From the NCBI RefSeq assembly GCF_910594005.1, contig NC_057834.1, positions 107,907,650 to 107,971,649 of the forward strand: DNA of 64,000 nucleotides. Reading direction: 5' to 3'. Position numbers and translations under genes: made by a program. Source of the DNA: Cervus elaphus (Eukaryota > Chordata > Mammalia > Artiodactyla > Cervidae). The notes under the pieces are model-generated. The model was given only the letters and a program-made list of their open reading frames with translations. It did not search any database and was not told the origin of the DNA. Positions 1-11,864 of the stretch are shown here, in pieces. How positions within the stretch are numbered: the stretch's first letter is position 1; the number at the start of each line of letters is the position of its first letter.

Positions 1-840
1 CCCTGCGCCTGACCCAGGCACCCAGGGTGAGGCACAGATTTTCCAAGGCTATTTGTTTGTAGGTTACATTTTTCCTGAATAGAATCCAAATGCCTTTGTT
101 TTTGTAAAGAGCACCATAGTTTCCAAAGAAGAGAGAAAACAGACTTCTTGGTCCAAGGGCTTTCCCTGAGAAATATTCTAATGGCTCTGGGCCAAGGCAG
201 GGTTCCACCGAGTTCTGCACTCAGAGAACAAGAGAGCAGCAGGCTAGAATCTTCTCCAGAACCTGTAAGAAAATGGGAATTTAGAGAACATTCCCTGGGA
301 GATTTTTAAATACAAGTAATATGTCCTGTTGGATCTGACCCAAACCTCCTACGTGAGGTTCCCAGAATATTGCATGCAATGTGAAAACTCTGTGCCTGGC
401 AGGCGCTGTTGCTTATACCCCCCGACAGCCCTTCTTCCTCTTCCCTCTTTGGTATGGCCCTGCTCCTCCTGCAAGTCCAGCTGAAAAGACTCCTCCTCTG
501 TGAGCTTTGCCTGGCAAATCTAGTTCCCAAAGCCAGGGTGGGTGGTTGGCTTTGACCTCAGAGCTCCTACAGAGCCATGGACCCACCTCTAAGGACAGTC
601 ACTGTACCGCTTTGTAATCATAGCACATCTTCTCCCCAACCAACAACCCACCCCCATCCCACACCATGTCTCTCTTAATTTTGAGAGCCAGTGATGAAAC
701 CAAGATGGTGAATAGGAGCCGTCCACTCTGGAGGCAAGTAATAAGGAGGATGTTACCTGCAGCAAACTTTAAAAAGTACATATAATAAAAGTCAGTTTTG
801 TTTTAATCATCACCATGTGCAGGCAATTGTAAACAATCTT
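1..840. other. non-coding, nothing recognised
   Basis: No gene seen. All short reading frames here lack recognisable domains. The stretch 320-530 is pyrimidine-rich and faintly L2-like, but too diverged to call. Confidence 0.5.
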
Positions 841-1414
841 CAGTCAGTTCAGTTCAGTTCAGTTCAGTCGCTCAGTCATGTCCGACTCTTTGCGACCCCA
901 TGAATCGCAGCATGCCAGGCCTCCCTGTCCATCACAAACTCCTGGAGTTTACTCAAACTCATGCCCATCGAGTCGGTGATGCCATCCAGCTATCTCATCC
1001 TCTGTCGTCCCCTTCTCCTCCTGCCCCCAATCGTTCCCAGCAACAGGGTCTTTTCCAACGAGTTAACTCTTCGCATGAGGTGGCCAAAGTATTGGAGCTT
1101 CAGCTTCAGCATCAGTCCTTCCAATGAACACCCAGGACTGATCTCCTTTAGGATGGACTGGTTGGATCTCCTTGCAGTCCAAGGGACTCTCAAGAGTCTC
1201 CTCCAACACCACAGTTCAAAAGCATCAATTTTTCGGCGCTCAGCTTTCTTCACAGTCCAACTCTCACACCCATACATGACCACTGGAAAAACCATAGCCT
1301 TGACCAGATGGACCTTTGTTGGCAAAGTACTGTCTCTGCTTTTTAATATGCTATCTAGGTTGGTCATAACTTTCCTTCCAGGGAGTAATCATCTTTTAAT
1401 TTCATGGCTGCAGT
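841..1414 (-). mobile_element. BovB LINE 3' end, truncated
   Basis: This is the reverse complement of the last ~570 bp of a BovB (RTE-clade) retrotransposon. On the minus strand the C-terminal part of the reverse transcriptase protein reads open at 1367-990, with hallmarks YGCESWTVKKAERRKIDAFE and FGHLMRRV. The (TGAAC)n tail is visible as AGTTC repeats at 844-870. The element stops at about 1414 inside the GDCSHE region, so it is 5'-truncated and has no catalytic domain. It is a dead copy. Confidence 0.93.
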
Positions 1415-1599
1415 AAACAATGTTAGAAATATTTAATAAAATACTCTCCCTCTCTGGGGCAAAGGGTATGTGGCAAGTGGCATACCCCTTGCTGTGCCAC
1501 TCCTGTGAACATGCTCCAATGCCTTCTGTTCAGGAAAAGGACATGCTTCAGGGACAGAATGCAAGGTTGGGCAGAGTTTTTCAGTCAAGAGTTACTCAC

Positions 1600-1850
1600 T
1601 AAGGCCGAGGACGTGCCAGGTACCATGCAAGCCATTATACCATTATACAATGCATTATAGCCAACTTCCCAACAACCCTGGTATATGGACACCATTATTT
1701 GGTTAGGGTCATGTGAAGAAACCAAATCTCAGCATAGTACAATGATTTGTCCAGGGTCCAACCACAAGGAAGCAGTGGAGAGAAATTCAAACCCAGATCT
1801 GTGTACCCAGTGTCCGTGTTCTTTCTCCTGTGCCTAGACCACCATGGCTA
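1600..1850 (-). repeat. MIR SINE remnant
   Basis: Old mammalian MIR in reverse orientation. It shows the sequence for 'fraction of animals/deduct' typical of these copies: a GTGCCAGGTACCATGC block near 1615, a degraded ACAGATGAGGAAAC-type core near 1715, and AAATTCAAACCCAGATCTG near 1785. No coding role. The stretch 1851-2159 shows only faint old-repeat traces. Confidence 0.6.
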
Positions 1851-2159
1851 CCCTATACCAGGGGCTACAGCTGCAAGCCACACATGTCCTTCTTAGAAGT
1901 TCACAGTCTAACGGAGAAAAAGACTCAGCAACTCACCATGATTCAGCTTAGCATGTGACAAGTAGCTTCAGGAATAAACCAGACTAAACCCCCTACGATG
2001 GCCACCTCATTGTGGATTTAAGTCTGAAGATCCAAGTGGGGGAGGAGGGCTTAGCAAAAGAAATAATCAGCAAGGATTGAACTTAAAACAGATGTTCTTC
2101 TGGATATACGCACACGCTTTCCTGCTTGGGTTTTATCACAAACAGCGCTGAGGTGGGTC

Positions 2160-2800
2160 TCACTGTCTTGAGTTTTCAGAAGTGCTCAGAGAAGTTAAGT
2201 GACTCACCCAGGGTCACACAGCAGCTAGTAGTCGGTGGAGTGGGGGACTGAGCAGAAGCCTCACTGACTTGGAAGCTGGGGCTCTGGGCATAGCAGCAGC
2301 CTAATGAGGATGGTGTGAACACATCCACCCTGGAGGTCCTCTTAGGGACCAGGGGATATAATATGGGCAAAGGGGATGAGGAAAACGATAATCCCTCATT
2401 TTTCTTTCAGCACTTCACAATTTATAAGATGTTTTCTCATCCACTGCTTCATTGGATCCCTATGAATTTGGAAAGATGGGTGGGTATTATCTCCACTTTG
2501 CAGATGAAAAAAAAATATGAAGGCTTTAGTAAAGTTATAAGATTTTCCTGAGCTCATACAAAGCGGTTGCAGAGAGCCTATGATTCCTTCTTCCGACTTG
2601 CTCCATGCATTATCACAGGTAATAGACAGGTACCTTTGTATAGCATCTGATTCTTGAAACAACCCCAGAAGGTAGGATGGGCAAGTTTGATGTGCCCCAC
2701 TGTATGGTGAAAGAAACAGAATCCAGAGAGGGTAAGGGACTTCCCCAAGAAGTGGAACTGGGACTAGGAAGCAGGCGCTTGCTATCACACGACATGGAAC
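2160..2800 (-). repeat. cluster of MIR remnants
   Basis: Three reverse-oriented MIR pieces lie in a row. The first (2170-2275) has GAAGTTAAGTGACTCACCC and GGTCACACAGC. The second (2400-2570) has CTCCACTTTGCAGATGAAAA. The third (2630-2790) has CAGAGAGGGTAAGGGACTT. They are diverged and non-coding. Open frames across them are chance. Confidence 0.6.
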
Positions 2801-3344
2801 AAATCATCCACTTAACTCATTCAGCACCAAACTTAGCAAGCTTGCCAATCACTCAGGAGTGGGCATGTCCCTAAGAAGCCCCACCAGTGTGTTAGACATT
2901 CAGCTCCCCTCTCCTCCAACAGCTCTTAGATCCCCCATTACTGCCACCTCCAAATCTTGGCATCAAAAGGCAACTCTCACAGACTCTTAAGTCTGCTTGG
3001 CCAACAGAAGGCAAAGAGTGATCCAACAGTGGACCCCACCGACAACATAAGTGCATCTTAAATGAACCTGAATTTATTTCCCCTTCTCTCACCCTTTTTT
3101 AAAGTTTCCCTCCAGTTCTAAAGAAAGGTATAACACTACTTCTCTGCCAACATATTTCAAATTTCTTGAGCAAATTCCTGTAATTACAAGCAACAAAATA
3201 AGTAAAGACAATGACTTACAAAGGGAGAATATCAATTATGCACAGTCCAGCCAGAATTCATTTAGTTCCTAAAAAACAGAAATTATCATTTTTGTTGTTT
3301 CACATACATTATAGACACACAGTTGGGGACCCCGAGAAACAAGA
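2801..3344. other. non-coding, nothing recognised
   Basis: No gene, RNA or clear repeat seen in this stretch. Confidence 0.5.
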
Positions 3345-3510
3345 CCATGAGCTGGAAATGTCTGGGCCTGGGGATTATTAAGCATTCTAGAAGAGAAAAC
3401 TGAAGCTCAGAGAGGTTAAGTAAAGTGCTGAAGGTCACACAGCACTCCACAAAGTCAAGAATGAAGACAAAATCTGAATTCAGGTCTTTGTGCCTCCACA
3501 CTGCTTCCCT
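3345..3510 (-). repeat. MIR SINE remnant
   Basis: Reverse MIR with a well preserved core: CAGAGAGGTTAAGTAAAGTG near 3408 and GGTCACACAGC near 3433, followed by a diverged tRNA-like part. Confidence 0.7.
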
Positions 3511-4225
3511 GCCTTCTTGGATTAAAATCTGTATTTATCCACCCTCAAGGCTGAGTGGAAGCTCACCAAGGGGCTGCAAACTGTGCCTCAGGACATGGGT
3601 CTGTGGCTGTCCCATAACTGTCCTGGGTCCTAAAATTATTATAGTATAATGAGTACTACATGCATGAGGCAGAGCTAAAGCAGAAGAATGTCCAGTTCAA
3701 CCTTTTTTCATTCTGTTTTATTATACCAGATAATGTCATTGTTCCAACCAGATTCCAGTGGGATTCCTCTTTACTGGTGGTGTGAAGAAGACCACTAGTG
3801 TGGTCTGGTATGACTTCAATGGCCAGTGCTATTCTTGGGAGGACGGTAAAGCACTATAGCTCCTTAAGCCTTGGGTGGGGGTAACTGAAGTGTAACCCAT
3901 ACTCCACAGTCCGCCAGCAGGACCAAGCTGAAGCTACCCTCTGCAGGTGGCATCCCAGTGCTATCTCCAAAAGTACAGTGGGAGCAACTTGTACATTCAA
4001 GCTGGGATGGGTTTGGCAGATTTCTTTTTAAGGAATAACACTAAAATGCCATCTATTTTACATTCAGAAACTCACTCTGACTTTGTTCTATTTTGGTCAG
4101 TTAAATTCATTTTAAAGATCATATTGTTCTTACACTTTGCTCCAAAGCCTTCATTTTGTTGTTGACTGAAAGCTATAAAAATCTGACCAAGGAATTCAGC
4201 CCAATTTTCTGGCTGATAGACCATG
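3511..4225. other. non-coding, nothing recognised
   Basis: No gene or clear repeat. The DNA is mildly AT-rich. The tripeptide-scale similarity of the short frames to anything known is nil. Confidence 0.45.
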
Positions 4226-4745
4226 CTTCATTCATTCTCTTATTCATCCACCCACAGCTGGCCTGAACTCAGGGCAAACTGCATGTTGATTTTATCCTAC
4301 CTACCAAACTATCAACTGACACCAGCAGCTTCCATTGAAAACAACCTGGGACCTCCCCCCCGCCCCACCTTAGGGCCTTTGCACTTGCTACTTTCTCTGC
4401 CTGGAATATGCTTCCTCCAGATATTCACCCAGCTTCCTCCCTCACTGCATTCCAGGCCCTGGCAAATGCCACTTCTTCAAAGAGCCTTTCTTGATCCTCC
4501 ATCTAAAATAGTCTGCCCTTCCTCCATTCCATCTACCTTCTGTGATCCTGTTCTTTCTTCATAGTCTGAACTGAGACATTTATTATTTACTTACGTCTTT
4601 CTCCCTGAGGAGAATGGAAATAACATGAGGGGAGATATTTTGTCTACTTTGCTCACTTCTATATCGGTAGTGCCCAAAACAGCACCTGGGGGTTAGCAGG
4701 CAACTTTTTAAAAATATAAACAAAGAATGAAAGAGAATAAACTCT
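4226..4745 (+). repeat. L2 LINE 3' end remnant
   Basis: CR1-type L2 3' end in + orientation. It shows GGGCCTTTGCACTTGCTACT and CTGCCTGGAATATGCTTCCT near 4372-4420, then ATGCCACTTCTTCAAAGAG. The end is degraded near the 'gcctggcacatag' zone at 4670-4700. The open frame 4223-4564 is an L2 fossil, not a gene. Confidence 0.7.
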
Positions 4746-5722
4746 CTTCCCCAAACTCTCTTCCTTTTATTTATAAAGTCTTTCCAGGAAAATACTACAA
4801 AGGTAAAGGCCTAGAAACTGGGAGATAGTTTCAATCGCCTGAGCAGGTCTCTATGTTACCTGTGGATCAAGGAACTCTCTACTTCAAAAACCTGCAGTGG
4901 CTCCCCATGGCTTCAACAGAGGACAGTTTTCCCTCATTGCTTAGAGCCTGGGTGAAGATTTAAGGCTATAAAAATAATCCAATGGTGACATTCAATGTGG
5001 GTGTGTATGCATATATTCACTGCACACACGTTTACCAAGCGTTTGCTACATGTCAGGCAGTCTGCTGAAAAAAAATGCAAAAACCTGGTTCATCTCTGTC
5101 GCCACAATTTGAGCAGTGGTGGTGGGAGGGTGCACAGGGAGGTCATAAGTGATTGAGAGGGAGAGACTTGTCAATAACATGTAAGTATAACAAATGCCAG
5201 GAGATGGTTCTACACAGGCAAGCAGGAAAGAAGAATCAGTCCCTTCACTTGGATATAGGTGGGAGTCCAGAAAACTTCCTAAGGAAGCTGCATTTCAGCT
5301 GCATCTTGATGCATAGGCATTTACCCGGCAAACAGGAGGTGCAGGGAAGGGGTTGAGAGCTTTCCAGGCAGAGGGTACACTAGAGCAGAGGCCTGGAAAG
5401 ATAACACACTCTGGAACTCCAGGTCATCAAGTCAGTTTCAAGTGTGGACCCTGAGCTAAGCCGTGGTGAGATACCAAACGGAGAGGCAAGCAGGGTCTTT
5501 AAACAAAAGACACCACACATGAAGGGAGCCAGCCAGTCAGACCTGAGTTCAGGTGCTGACCATGTCACTAGCTATTCATTCCTCTCTGGGCTCTACTTCC
5601 CAGGAAGGAATTGACCAGGAGGTGAGGGGATTGAGCAGCTCTCACTGGGGTGGGTGGAGGTGAGGAGCTAGGACCTGCAGCTCTGAAGAGGCTTATTGGG
5701 TTTAAAAACAAAATATTGAAGA
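4746..5722. repeat. non-coding, old repeat traces
   Basis: From 5150 to 5560 the sequence resembles a common old mammalian interspersed repeat (GAGCTTTCCAGGCAGAGGG near 5357 and GGCCTGGAAAG near 5390). I cannot name the family. The rest shows nothing recognisable. Confidence 0.4.
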
Positions 5723-5861
5723 TGGGATTTCCCTGGCGGTTCAGTGTTTTAAAACTCTGCACTTCCAAAGCAGGGGGGTGTGGGCACAGGTTCGATCTCT
5801 GGTGAACTAAGATCCCAGATGCCACAGGGCATAGCTGAAAAGTATAAGAACAAACAAACAA
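5723..5861 (+). mobile_element. CHR-type tRNA-Glu SINE
   Basis: A tRNA-derived SINE with GGGATTTCCCTGGCGGTTCA at the 5' end and the pol III box B-like GGTTCGATCTCTGG near 5788. It ends in an A-rich (CAAA) tail. The family is restricted to whales, hippos and ruminants. Confidence 0.8.
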
Positions 5862-6084
5862 AAAACCTGAAAATGTGAAAATGCTATCCCTTTGCTTTGT
5901 TTTGAATCATAATATTTATTTTGAATTTGAAACTTATTCAGAAAAGGCTTTTGCATTTATCTACAGTGACCTGGATTTCATAAAGAGGCAGAGAAACCCT
6001 GGTTGAGGGCAACTTAAAGTCCCCTCTGATTCTCGCCTCTAGGTCTAAGATGACTGACAGCCAGGCAAATGGGAAAAAGAAGAG

Positions 6085-6305
6085 AGGTGCAGTGAATTAG
6101 CCGCTGAATTTAGGATTAGACCCAAATTGCAACTCAGATTATACTACTTACTCCCTGGTGAGACAGGCAAGTTAATGAACTTTTTAGAGTGTCAATTTCT
6201 TCCTCTATAACATGATGTTTTCCTCACAAGTTCATTTTGCAATTTATTTGAAATAATAGACTTACAAGCATCTAGCACATAGTAGGTATTCAATAAAAAT
6301 CAATC
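6085..6305 (+). repeat. MIR SINE remnant
   Basis: Forward MIR: a diverged tRNA-like head, then CTTCCTCTATAACATGATG near 6199, and AGCACATAGTAGGTATTCAA near 6273. Confidence 0.65.
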
Positions 6306-7335
6306 AATAAAAATCTTCAATGGTCTCTCTGCATCCCAGTCCCTAATAATAAAGGCTTCCCTTGAGTGTCTACCATTTGCTGAACCCTCTCCACAGCTAT
6401 CTCATGTTCAAGGAGAAACTCACAATTTAATGCTTTGTCATCAGTTGAGCTCATTGCATTGTCTAAAGGTGGTTTAACCCTCAGAATACAGCATTGCTGG
6501 ATGATGGGAACTTAGGGCATGCTGCCTGGAACCAGGCCAGGATTCAAATCTTCTAAAATTTAAAGCTATTTTTTTTATTACTCTGGAAACCTATCCACTG
6601 CATGCTTTTATTTCCAACCGTTAAGCACTTTCCCCCCTTACTTTCCACATTTAACTCAAGGCTTCATATGCAAAAGGCAAGCTTGAAACGATCATAACAT
6701 TTAAGCAATGAATATAACGACAGCTTACACTTGCATCGCAGGAAGATCTACATTCTATATTTAATAGCTTTAGTCATTTACAGCAAGAGTTATCACAGGC
6801 GCCCCAAAGAGGGAGGGTTGGAGAGGGAGAATTCTGCACCTTTGATTAAAGATGTCGTAGTCATAAGCTGTTTTGGAAATGATTAAGTGATAAATACAGT
6901 AAGTTCATCCTCAGTTCTGGGAACCCCACAGCACAGACAGTAATTCTCAGAGGCAGAAGCAATCATTATTATTTAAAGGTCTAAGCCTTAGTGTGTTCGC
7001 TAAGTACAGAGAAGGAGGAACTCAGGTATGGGGAGCACCCACTAGACACTAAGTTCTCTATCACCTAAAACATCTAAGGTCCACCCTCCAAGTAAAGACT
7101 TGTAACTAGACCACAAAAATAGGGGAAGAGGGAAATCAACAATGTCAAATACCTTCCTGGACCAGGTGCACACAATGCACAAATAAAATACGATAAAGTG
7201 CCTACAATGCTTAAGAATATGGAAGGAAGGCTGGCAGACTAAGAAAGGAGATCCTGCCCTTTGTTGAGGAGATGGCTGTGTGCCATTATTCCTGTCTGCA
7301 TCCCCAGACCCCGCCTCCTACATCTGGTAGGAGTT
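6306..7335. other. non-coding, mostly repeat-free
   Basis: About 1 kb with no clear young repeat and no gene. The part 6640-6960 is AT-rich unique sequence that could be conserved non-coding DNA. That would need alignment to other mammals. Confidence 0.4.
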
Positions 7336-7545
7336 AGGAACACGGGGTAGGAAGCCAGATTTTGCAGCTCTGTGCAAATCCTACTTAGTAGGAGAGTGAC
7401 CTTAGATAATCGTTTAACCTCTCTGTTTCAGTTTCTTATTTGTGAAATGGAAAATAGTAATCTCTCTCTCATACTGTAATTGTGTAGGATGAAAGGCACT
7501 AATAAGTGCAAAATGCTTAAGACAATAATGGCAAATAATAAGAGT
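7336..7545 (+). repeat. MIR SINE remnant
   Basis: Forward MIR with GAGAGTGACCTTAGATAATC, TTAACCTCTCTGTTTCAGTT and TTGTGAAATGGAAAATAGTA between 7392 and 7460. Confidence 0.75.
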
Positions 7546-7779
7546 TGCAAACATAACCACGTGTGGTCTTGCCAGATACTGGGGAGGCCGTCTTTCCTCA
7601 TCCCCACCCTGTGATGGCAATTGTAATGAAGCTCTCTTTTCCAGGTGGGGGAACGAAGAAAGTTCACATCTGCCCAGGTCATCCAGTTCTGAATTGGCCT
7701 GAGAGTCCCACCCAGGCCCGCCTAGCAATAACAGTAAAACAGCATTTAATTGTTTTTTTTTCTTTTTAATGTTCTAGAC

Positions 7780-7955
7780 CTTTACATCTAGGTACACATT
7801 TACTTCTCACAGCAATTACATGAGGTAAGAGTCACTAACTCCCATCTTACAGATGCAGAAACTCAGAGTGAGAGAGTGTAAGTAATTTTCTTAAGACCTT
7901 AGTGTTAGCAAATACCAGGGGTGGATTTAAGTTCAAGCCTAAGAACCTGACTGTT
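7780..7955 (-). repeat. MIR SINE remnant
   Basis: Reverse MIR: CATCTTACAGATGCAGAAAC near 7843 and a degraded GGTCACACAG equivalent near 7900. It ends close to the start of the CpG patch. Confidence 0.65.
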
Positions 7956-7959
7956 CCCA

Positions 7960-8350
7960 TGTGCAAGGACAGGGCCGCCGGTCCCAGGACCTGAAGCTGG
8001 ACGGGCTGGTCAAAAGCCCCCTGCATCTTTTAGCCCCTGTTGGAAGGAGGGGTTTGGGACCCAGGTTCTCAGGCCCGGGATGGGTCCCGCGGGCTGGGAG
8101 CAGGGGCGGGGCCTGCAGCGCCCGCCTCCCGCGCGGGGCGGGGCCGCCGAGAGCAGTCCGGGAGGACGCCCACCGCGCGCTCGCCCCACGAGAACCCCGG
8201 CGGCGGCCCCGCCTGCGCGGACGCCTGGGCACTTTACCCGCGGCCCTCCCGGGCGCGTCGCGCGCGCGTCCCTTTCGCTTTTAGCCCCAGCTGCGCTGAC
8301 TGCCCGCGATTACTCAGAATCGTCCCTTCGGTTGGCGGAGTGACAAAAAT
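7960..8350. promoter_or_regulatory. CpG-dense patch 1, gene-less
   Basis: CpG dinucleotides are dense here, with GC boxes (GGGGCGGGGCC at 8102, GGGGCGGGGCCGCC at 8134) and runs such as CGCGTCGCGCGCGCGTC near 8256. That is the appearance of an unmethylated promoter island. Overlapping open frames in several phases, up to 199 codons, follow from the high GC and do not resemble any family. It may be the promoter of a non-coding RNA or a distal element. That is inference. Confidence 0.55.
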
Positions 8351-8874
8351 CGGCAGTGGCTGTCCGAGGACACCTGTTTACAAACAGGACCCCCGCCCCC
8401 CGCTGAAAGCACCCCAGGCCGAGAGCCCGGAAATCTCGGTTCTCTTCCCACTCGGCCTCTGGCTCTCAGTGGGACTGGTTTCGGGCCTCAGTTTGCCTGT
8501 TTGTATACTTGATGTCAAGAAATGTGTGTGCAATCGAACGAAAGGTGTGCGAGGTGGAAACAGCCTGACATTTAAGTCTTCTGTCTTCAGTTACCATTAT
8601 TTTGAAAATTATATTCTCCTCCATCGTAATCTATTTTAATAAATATATTTTTAATTTAAAAAAAAAGTATGACTGGTCTCCCAGGAAAAAAAGTCTTGTT
8701 ACTTATACTGTGGTTCGAGTCCACTTGTTTGAAATACCAGCAGCTCTGGAAGGCCCTTTCAACCCCCCACGATCTGTTAATCTGATTCGTGTGGTTATTT
8801 TTTTTTCTTTTTATTATTATTCTCCCTTAAGACCTTTACAAGCTCGCTGGTGACCGGTGGGGTGGGAGAAGGCT
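8351..8874. other. non-coding, AT-rich end with AATAAA and A-run
   Basis: The GC content falls from left to right. Around 8637-8668 AATAAATATA is followed by an A-run (about ten A), which looks like the 3' end of an old retroposed copy or a chance poly(A) signal. I could not identify a parent gene. Confidence 0.35.
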
Positions 8875-9060
8875 GGGTTTTGCTGCCAGATATATTCGGT
8901 TAGAATTTCTTGGTTTGCCACTTTTTTCACCTATGGGACCTCGGTCAAGCCACTTACACTTGCTGAGCCTCAGTCTCTCGTCTATAAAATGGGGAGGATA
9001 CTCCCAGGGTGGTGGGGAGAATTCAGGACGACATTTGTCAAGGGCCTGCCACGCGCGGGG
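8875..9060 (+). repeat. MIR SINE remnant
   Basis: Forward MIR with GGACCTCGGTCAAGCCACTT near 8937, GAGCCTCAGTCTCTCGTCTA, and TAAAATGGGGAGGATACTC near 8985. Confidence 0.7.
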
Positions 9061-9345
9061 TGACCCACGGAAGAGGGTGCAGGTGGGTGGGGACTTTCAC
9101 GTCCTGGGTTTCTCCGCTCGGCTCATTCTGGGGGCCCCGGAGTGCCGCCCCCGCGCGACGGCTGAGCGTGGCCGGCTCTCGGCCTCTCCCGCCGGGCTGA
9201 GGCGATCGCACCGGTTCCGAACCCTTCCCCCATCGGCCGGCTTCTGGGGCAACCTGCAGGCAGAAGGCCAGGCTTTATTTACACAAAAGCAGCGGGTGGA
9301 AGCTGGCCTTGTATGGACGAAAGAAACGTTGGCGAGCCGGGAACG
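9050..9345. promoter_or_regulatory. CpG-dense patch 2
   Basis: A second CpG-rich stretch (densest at 9130-9240, for example GCCGCCCCCGCGCGACGGC). No gene is recognised in it. The next ~300 bp, 9346-9654, are non-coding with no clear repeat. Confidence 0.45.
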
Positions 9346-9654
9346 TCGCCGGGGGAGGCAGTAAAAAGCGGTTCGCCTGATAGGAATCTGTGAATAAATA
9401 AATAACGTGAATCAAAGAATGCATTGAAATGCCCTCCTAGGATCGCAGAAACAGGACCCAAAGGCAGCCTTCGGAATCCTCCCACACGTCCCATCCTATC
9501 TGATAACTTGTCAAAGAGACCCAAATTGATTCTCGAGTTATTATCAAACCAGGACGCCTGCCACCCAGACCCTACGGTCCTAGGGTGGCGTCTGGGGCGC
9601 GCCTTCCCGGCTGGGAGTGAGACCTGAGTCTGAAACAAAGGGAAAGGGAACCCC

Positions 9655-9800
9655 GTTTTATGGGCACCTACTCATGTGCTAGGCATTGTTCCTATGCGGT
9701 TCATGACTCTTCACACCGCGCTTTGAGCAGGATCCCCTACTCTGGTAGGCAGGGGAAGTTACCTGCTCCAGAACACAAAAGCCGATAGATGGGACGGCTG
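9655..9800 (-). repeat. MIR SINE remnant
   Basis: Reverse MIR: GGGCACCTACTCATGTGCTA and GGCATTGTTCCTATGCGGTT, then a degraded core near 9750. Confidence 0.6.
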
Positions 9801-9879
9801 AATTCCAATACAGTTCTGTCCCTGGCTCCTTCCATCCAACCTTGCTGCCCCGGGCAGGGGGCAAGGATAAAGCGCAAAA

Positions 9880-10345
9880 TGCGCGTCCGCAACGTACAGA
9901 CAGTGGTGCGATGACCTAGCTGTTTCTGGGCGCCGCCCCTTCCCTCCTTTTTCTTTACCTACCTACAGGATGTCCAAAGCCTCTTCCAGTTCTAACTATC
10001 AGCTGATTCGCTGCTGCCGCGCCCGCTCACCTAATTTAGCAGCCGGAAGTCGCACGCCCGGCGACCGCTGACCTAGAGCCCCTAGTCTTATCATTGCCAA
10101 AGCCAGTGTTGGCCCAGAGGACACCCAGGTGCGCCCAGGGCACGTATTTCTCCATCCTCCGCCCTAGTCATGGGGCTGCATCCGGTCCGGGAGCCAAGGA
10201 AACTGGTCCAGCTGCTGCTTTCCCGGCAGGGCCCCGCCCACGCCCACCCCAGCGGAGGCCCAGAACAGGTTTCTTCACTTTCCCTGGCCCAGCTCCCGCC
10301 GCGGGCGAGAAAGGGAAGCCGGTTGCTCAATGTGCCTGAGGATTG
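9880..10345. promoter_or_regulatory. CpG-dense patch 3
   Basis: A third CpG-rich stretch with GC-box-like and CRE-free sequence, including CTGCTGCCGCGCCCGCTCAC near 10010 and GGGCCCCGCCCACGCCCACC near 10229. No family-like protein is encoded. Stretch 10346-10739 is GC-rich non-coding sequence without a recognised repeat. Confidence 0.45.
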
Positions 10346-10739
10346 TTCTGGTTCGCAGGCAACTCGCGAAACGAGCCATCAGTCAGGTGGACCCAACTCA
10401 AGCCACCAGGCACAGTACACCGGCTTGTGCACCGAGGTCTACCCAGCAAACCCTTAGGGTTCCTCAGGTGACATCTGGGCCCCTTGCTTTGTGCAGGGCC
10501 GGCCAGCATCAGGGCCCAAGGGGAAGGTGAGCAGAATGGGATGAGTTATCCGGCCCCCTGGGTCCATCCAGCAATGAGGGGGTGTGGGAGTCCAGTGTCA
10601 GGCTTGGCCTGGGGGGTGGCACTGTCACTGGCCCTCCATCCTCATGTGCCCAGGGTTCTTGGGGACTTTCACGGAAGCCTGGCTCCTCTGTTTTAGACCT
10701 CATGGCCAAGAGGAAAGCTTGGGCAAAAAACTCTTCAAA

Positions 10740-10870
10740 TAGAATTTATTCACACATATTTACTGAGTGCCAGGCACTGTGCTAGGCCCTGGGGAGATCA
10801 CCATGACCCAGACACAGAACCTGCCCTCATCAGTTCTAGCCTAGTGAGTCAGCGAGGTAACAAACAGATC
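10740..10870. repeat. old mammalian interspersed repeat
   Basis: TTTACTGAGTGCCAGGCACT and GTGCTAGGCCCTGGGGA lie at 10760-10800. These are a classic fossil-repeat signature (MIR/L2-like, exact family uncertain). The TRE heptamer TGAGTCA at 10845 sits at its right end. Confidence 0.5.
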
Positions 10871-11104
10871 ATTTTAATAAGGGCAAAGAACCATTTCCTG
10901 GAGTTCCTCTGGGAGAAGACCCTGAGTTGGTTAGAGGTGGGGTCAGGAAGCTTTAGGAAAAACTTTTTCAGGCTTCAAACACTGCTGTTTTCCTTCTTCC
11001 TTCCATCTCTCTGCACTCTTTTCTGGAGTACCTGTACCATGCTGAGAGCTCAAGGAGCAGTTGGTGGGTTCTCAAGGGGTAGCAGTTTATAAGGGTGTCG
11101 TGTT

Positions 11105-11250
11105 TAAAAACATCAGCCACTTACTTTGTGCCGCTGAATGATTTGCATAATTTCTCTGAACTCCACTTTCTTTATCTGTAAGATAGGGATAAAGATAATA
11201 CCAGCTTCATAGAACAAGGTCTGGCCCATGGTAGCTATTAATGAGTGGAA
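11105..11250 (+). repeat. MIR SINE remnant
   Basis: Forward MIR with CTGAACTCCACTTTCTTTAT and CTGTAAGATAGGGATAAAGA at 11157-11197. From 11251 to 11864 I see only a short reverse MIR core (CATTTTACAGATGAGGGAGC at 11360) and no gene. Confidence 0.65.
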
Positions 11251-11864
11251 TCTACTGTATTACTTTGTTGTTTGTGGTTCACATACTTCTTCCAGTCTGC
11301 ACGACAACCACCAACCCTCCACCCCCCACTGTGGTTGGCAGCGCAGGTAACTTCATACCCATTTTACAGATGAGGGAGCTGACTTGGACAAATTAACAGG
11401 ATGGCTCATGTCTGGTAAGTGTTCAAGACCAGGATCCTGGGGAGGAAAGCCCTCCTGAAATAGGGGAGATATTCTGACCTTCATCTGCCCTCCCTGAAAC
11501 CCCAGATGGCTGGTTAAGACTGAACTGTCTGGGGCGCTTCCTTTGACCTAGATCCTGTGGGCTCCACCAGAACGCCAGCCAGAAATGCAAGCAGCCACAC
11601 CCTCAGCCTTCTTGCCCCAGCCTGCACTTCATGCTGGGGATCCTGCTTTCAGGGACTGTTCCTTCAAAGGGGGGATTATAACTGGACAGCTACTGTGTGC
11701 CAGACCTTACACCAGGCATGCTCATGAGGGTTATTTCATCTTCTGTGAGCTATCTTCTGTGGTCAGGGAAAGGAGGAGGAAAGAATCAGCTTATCCCAAT
11801 AATAATTATGTGTCCACAATAAAGCTTGACACATGCGCATTCAACCCGGAGTGCTCTTGCTAAA

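Noticed and set aside
990..1367. 125-codon minus-strand frame as a gene
   Set aside because: C-terminal BovB reverse transcriptase fragment.
8040..8639. 199-codon frame in the CpG patch
   Set aside because: Several overlapping frames are open there because of GC content. No known domain, and the start is arbitrary.
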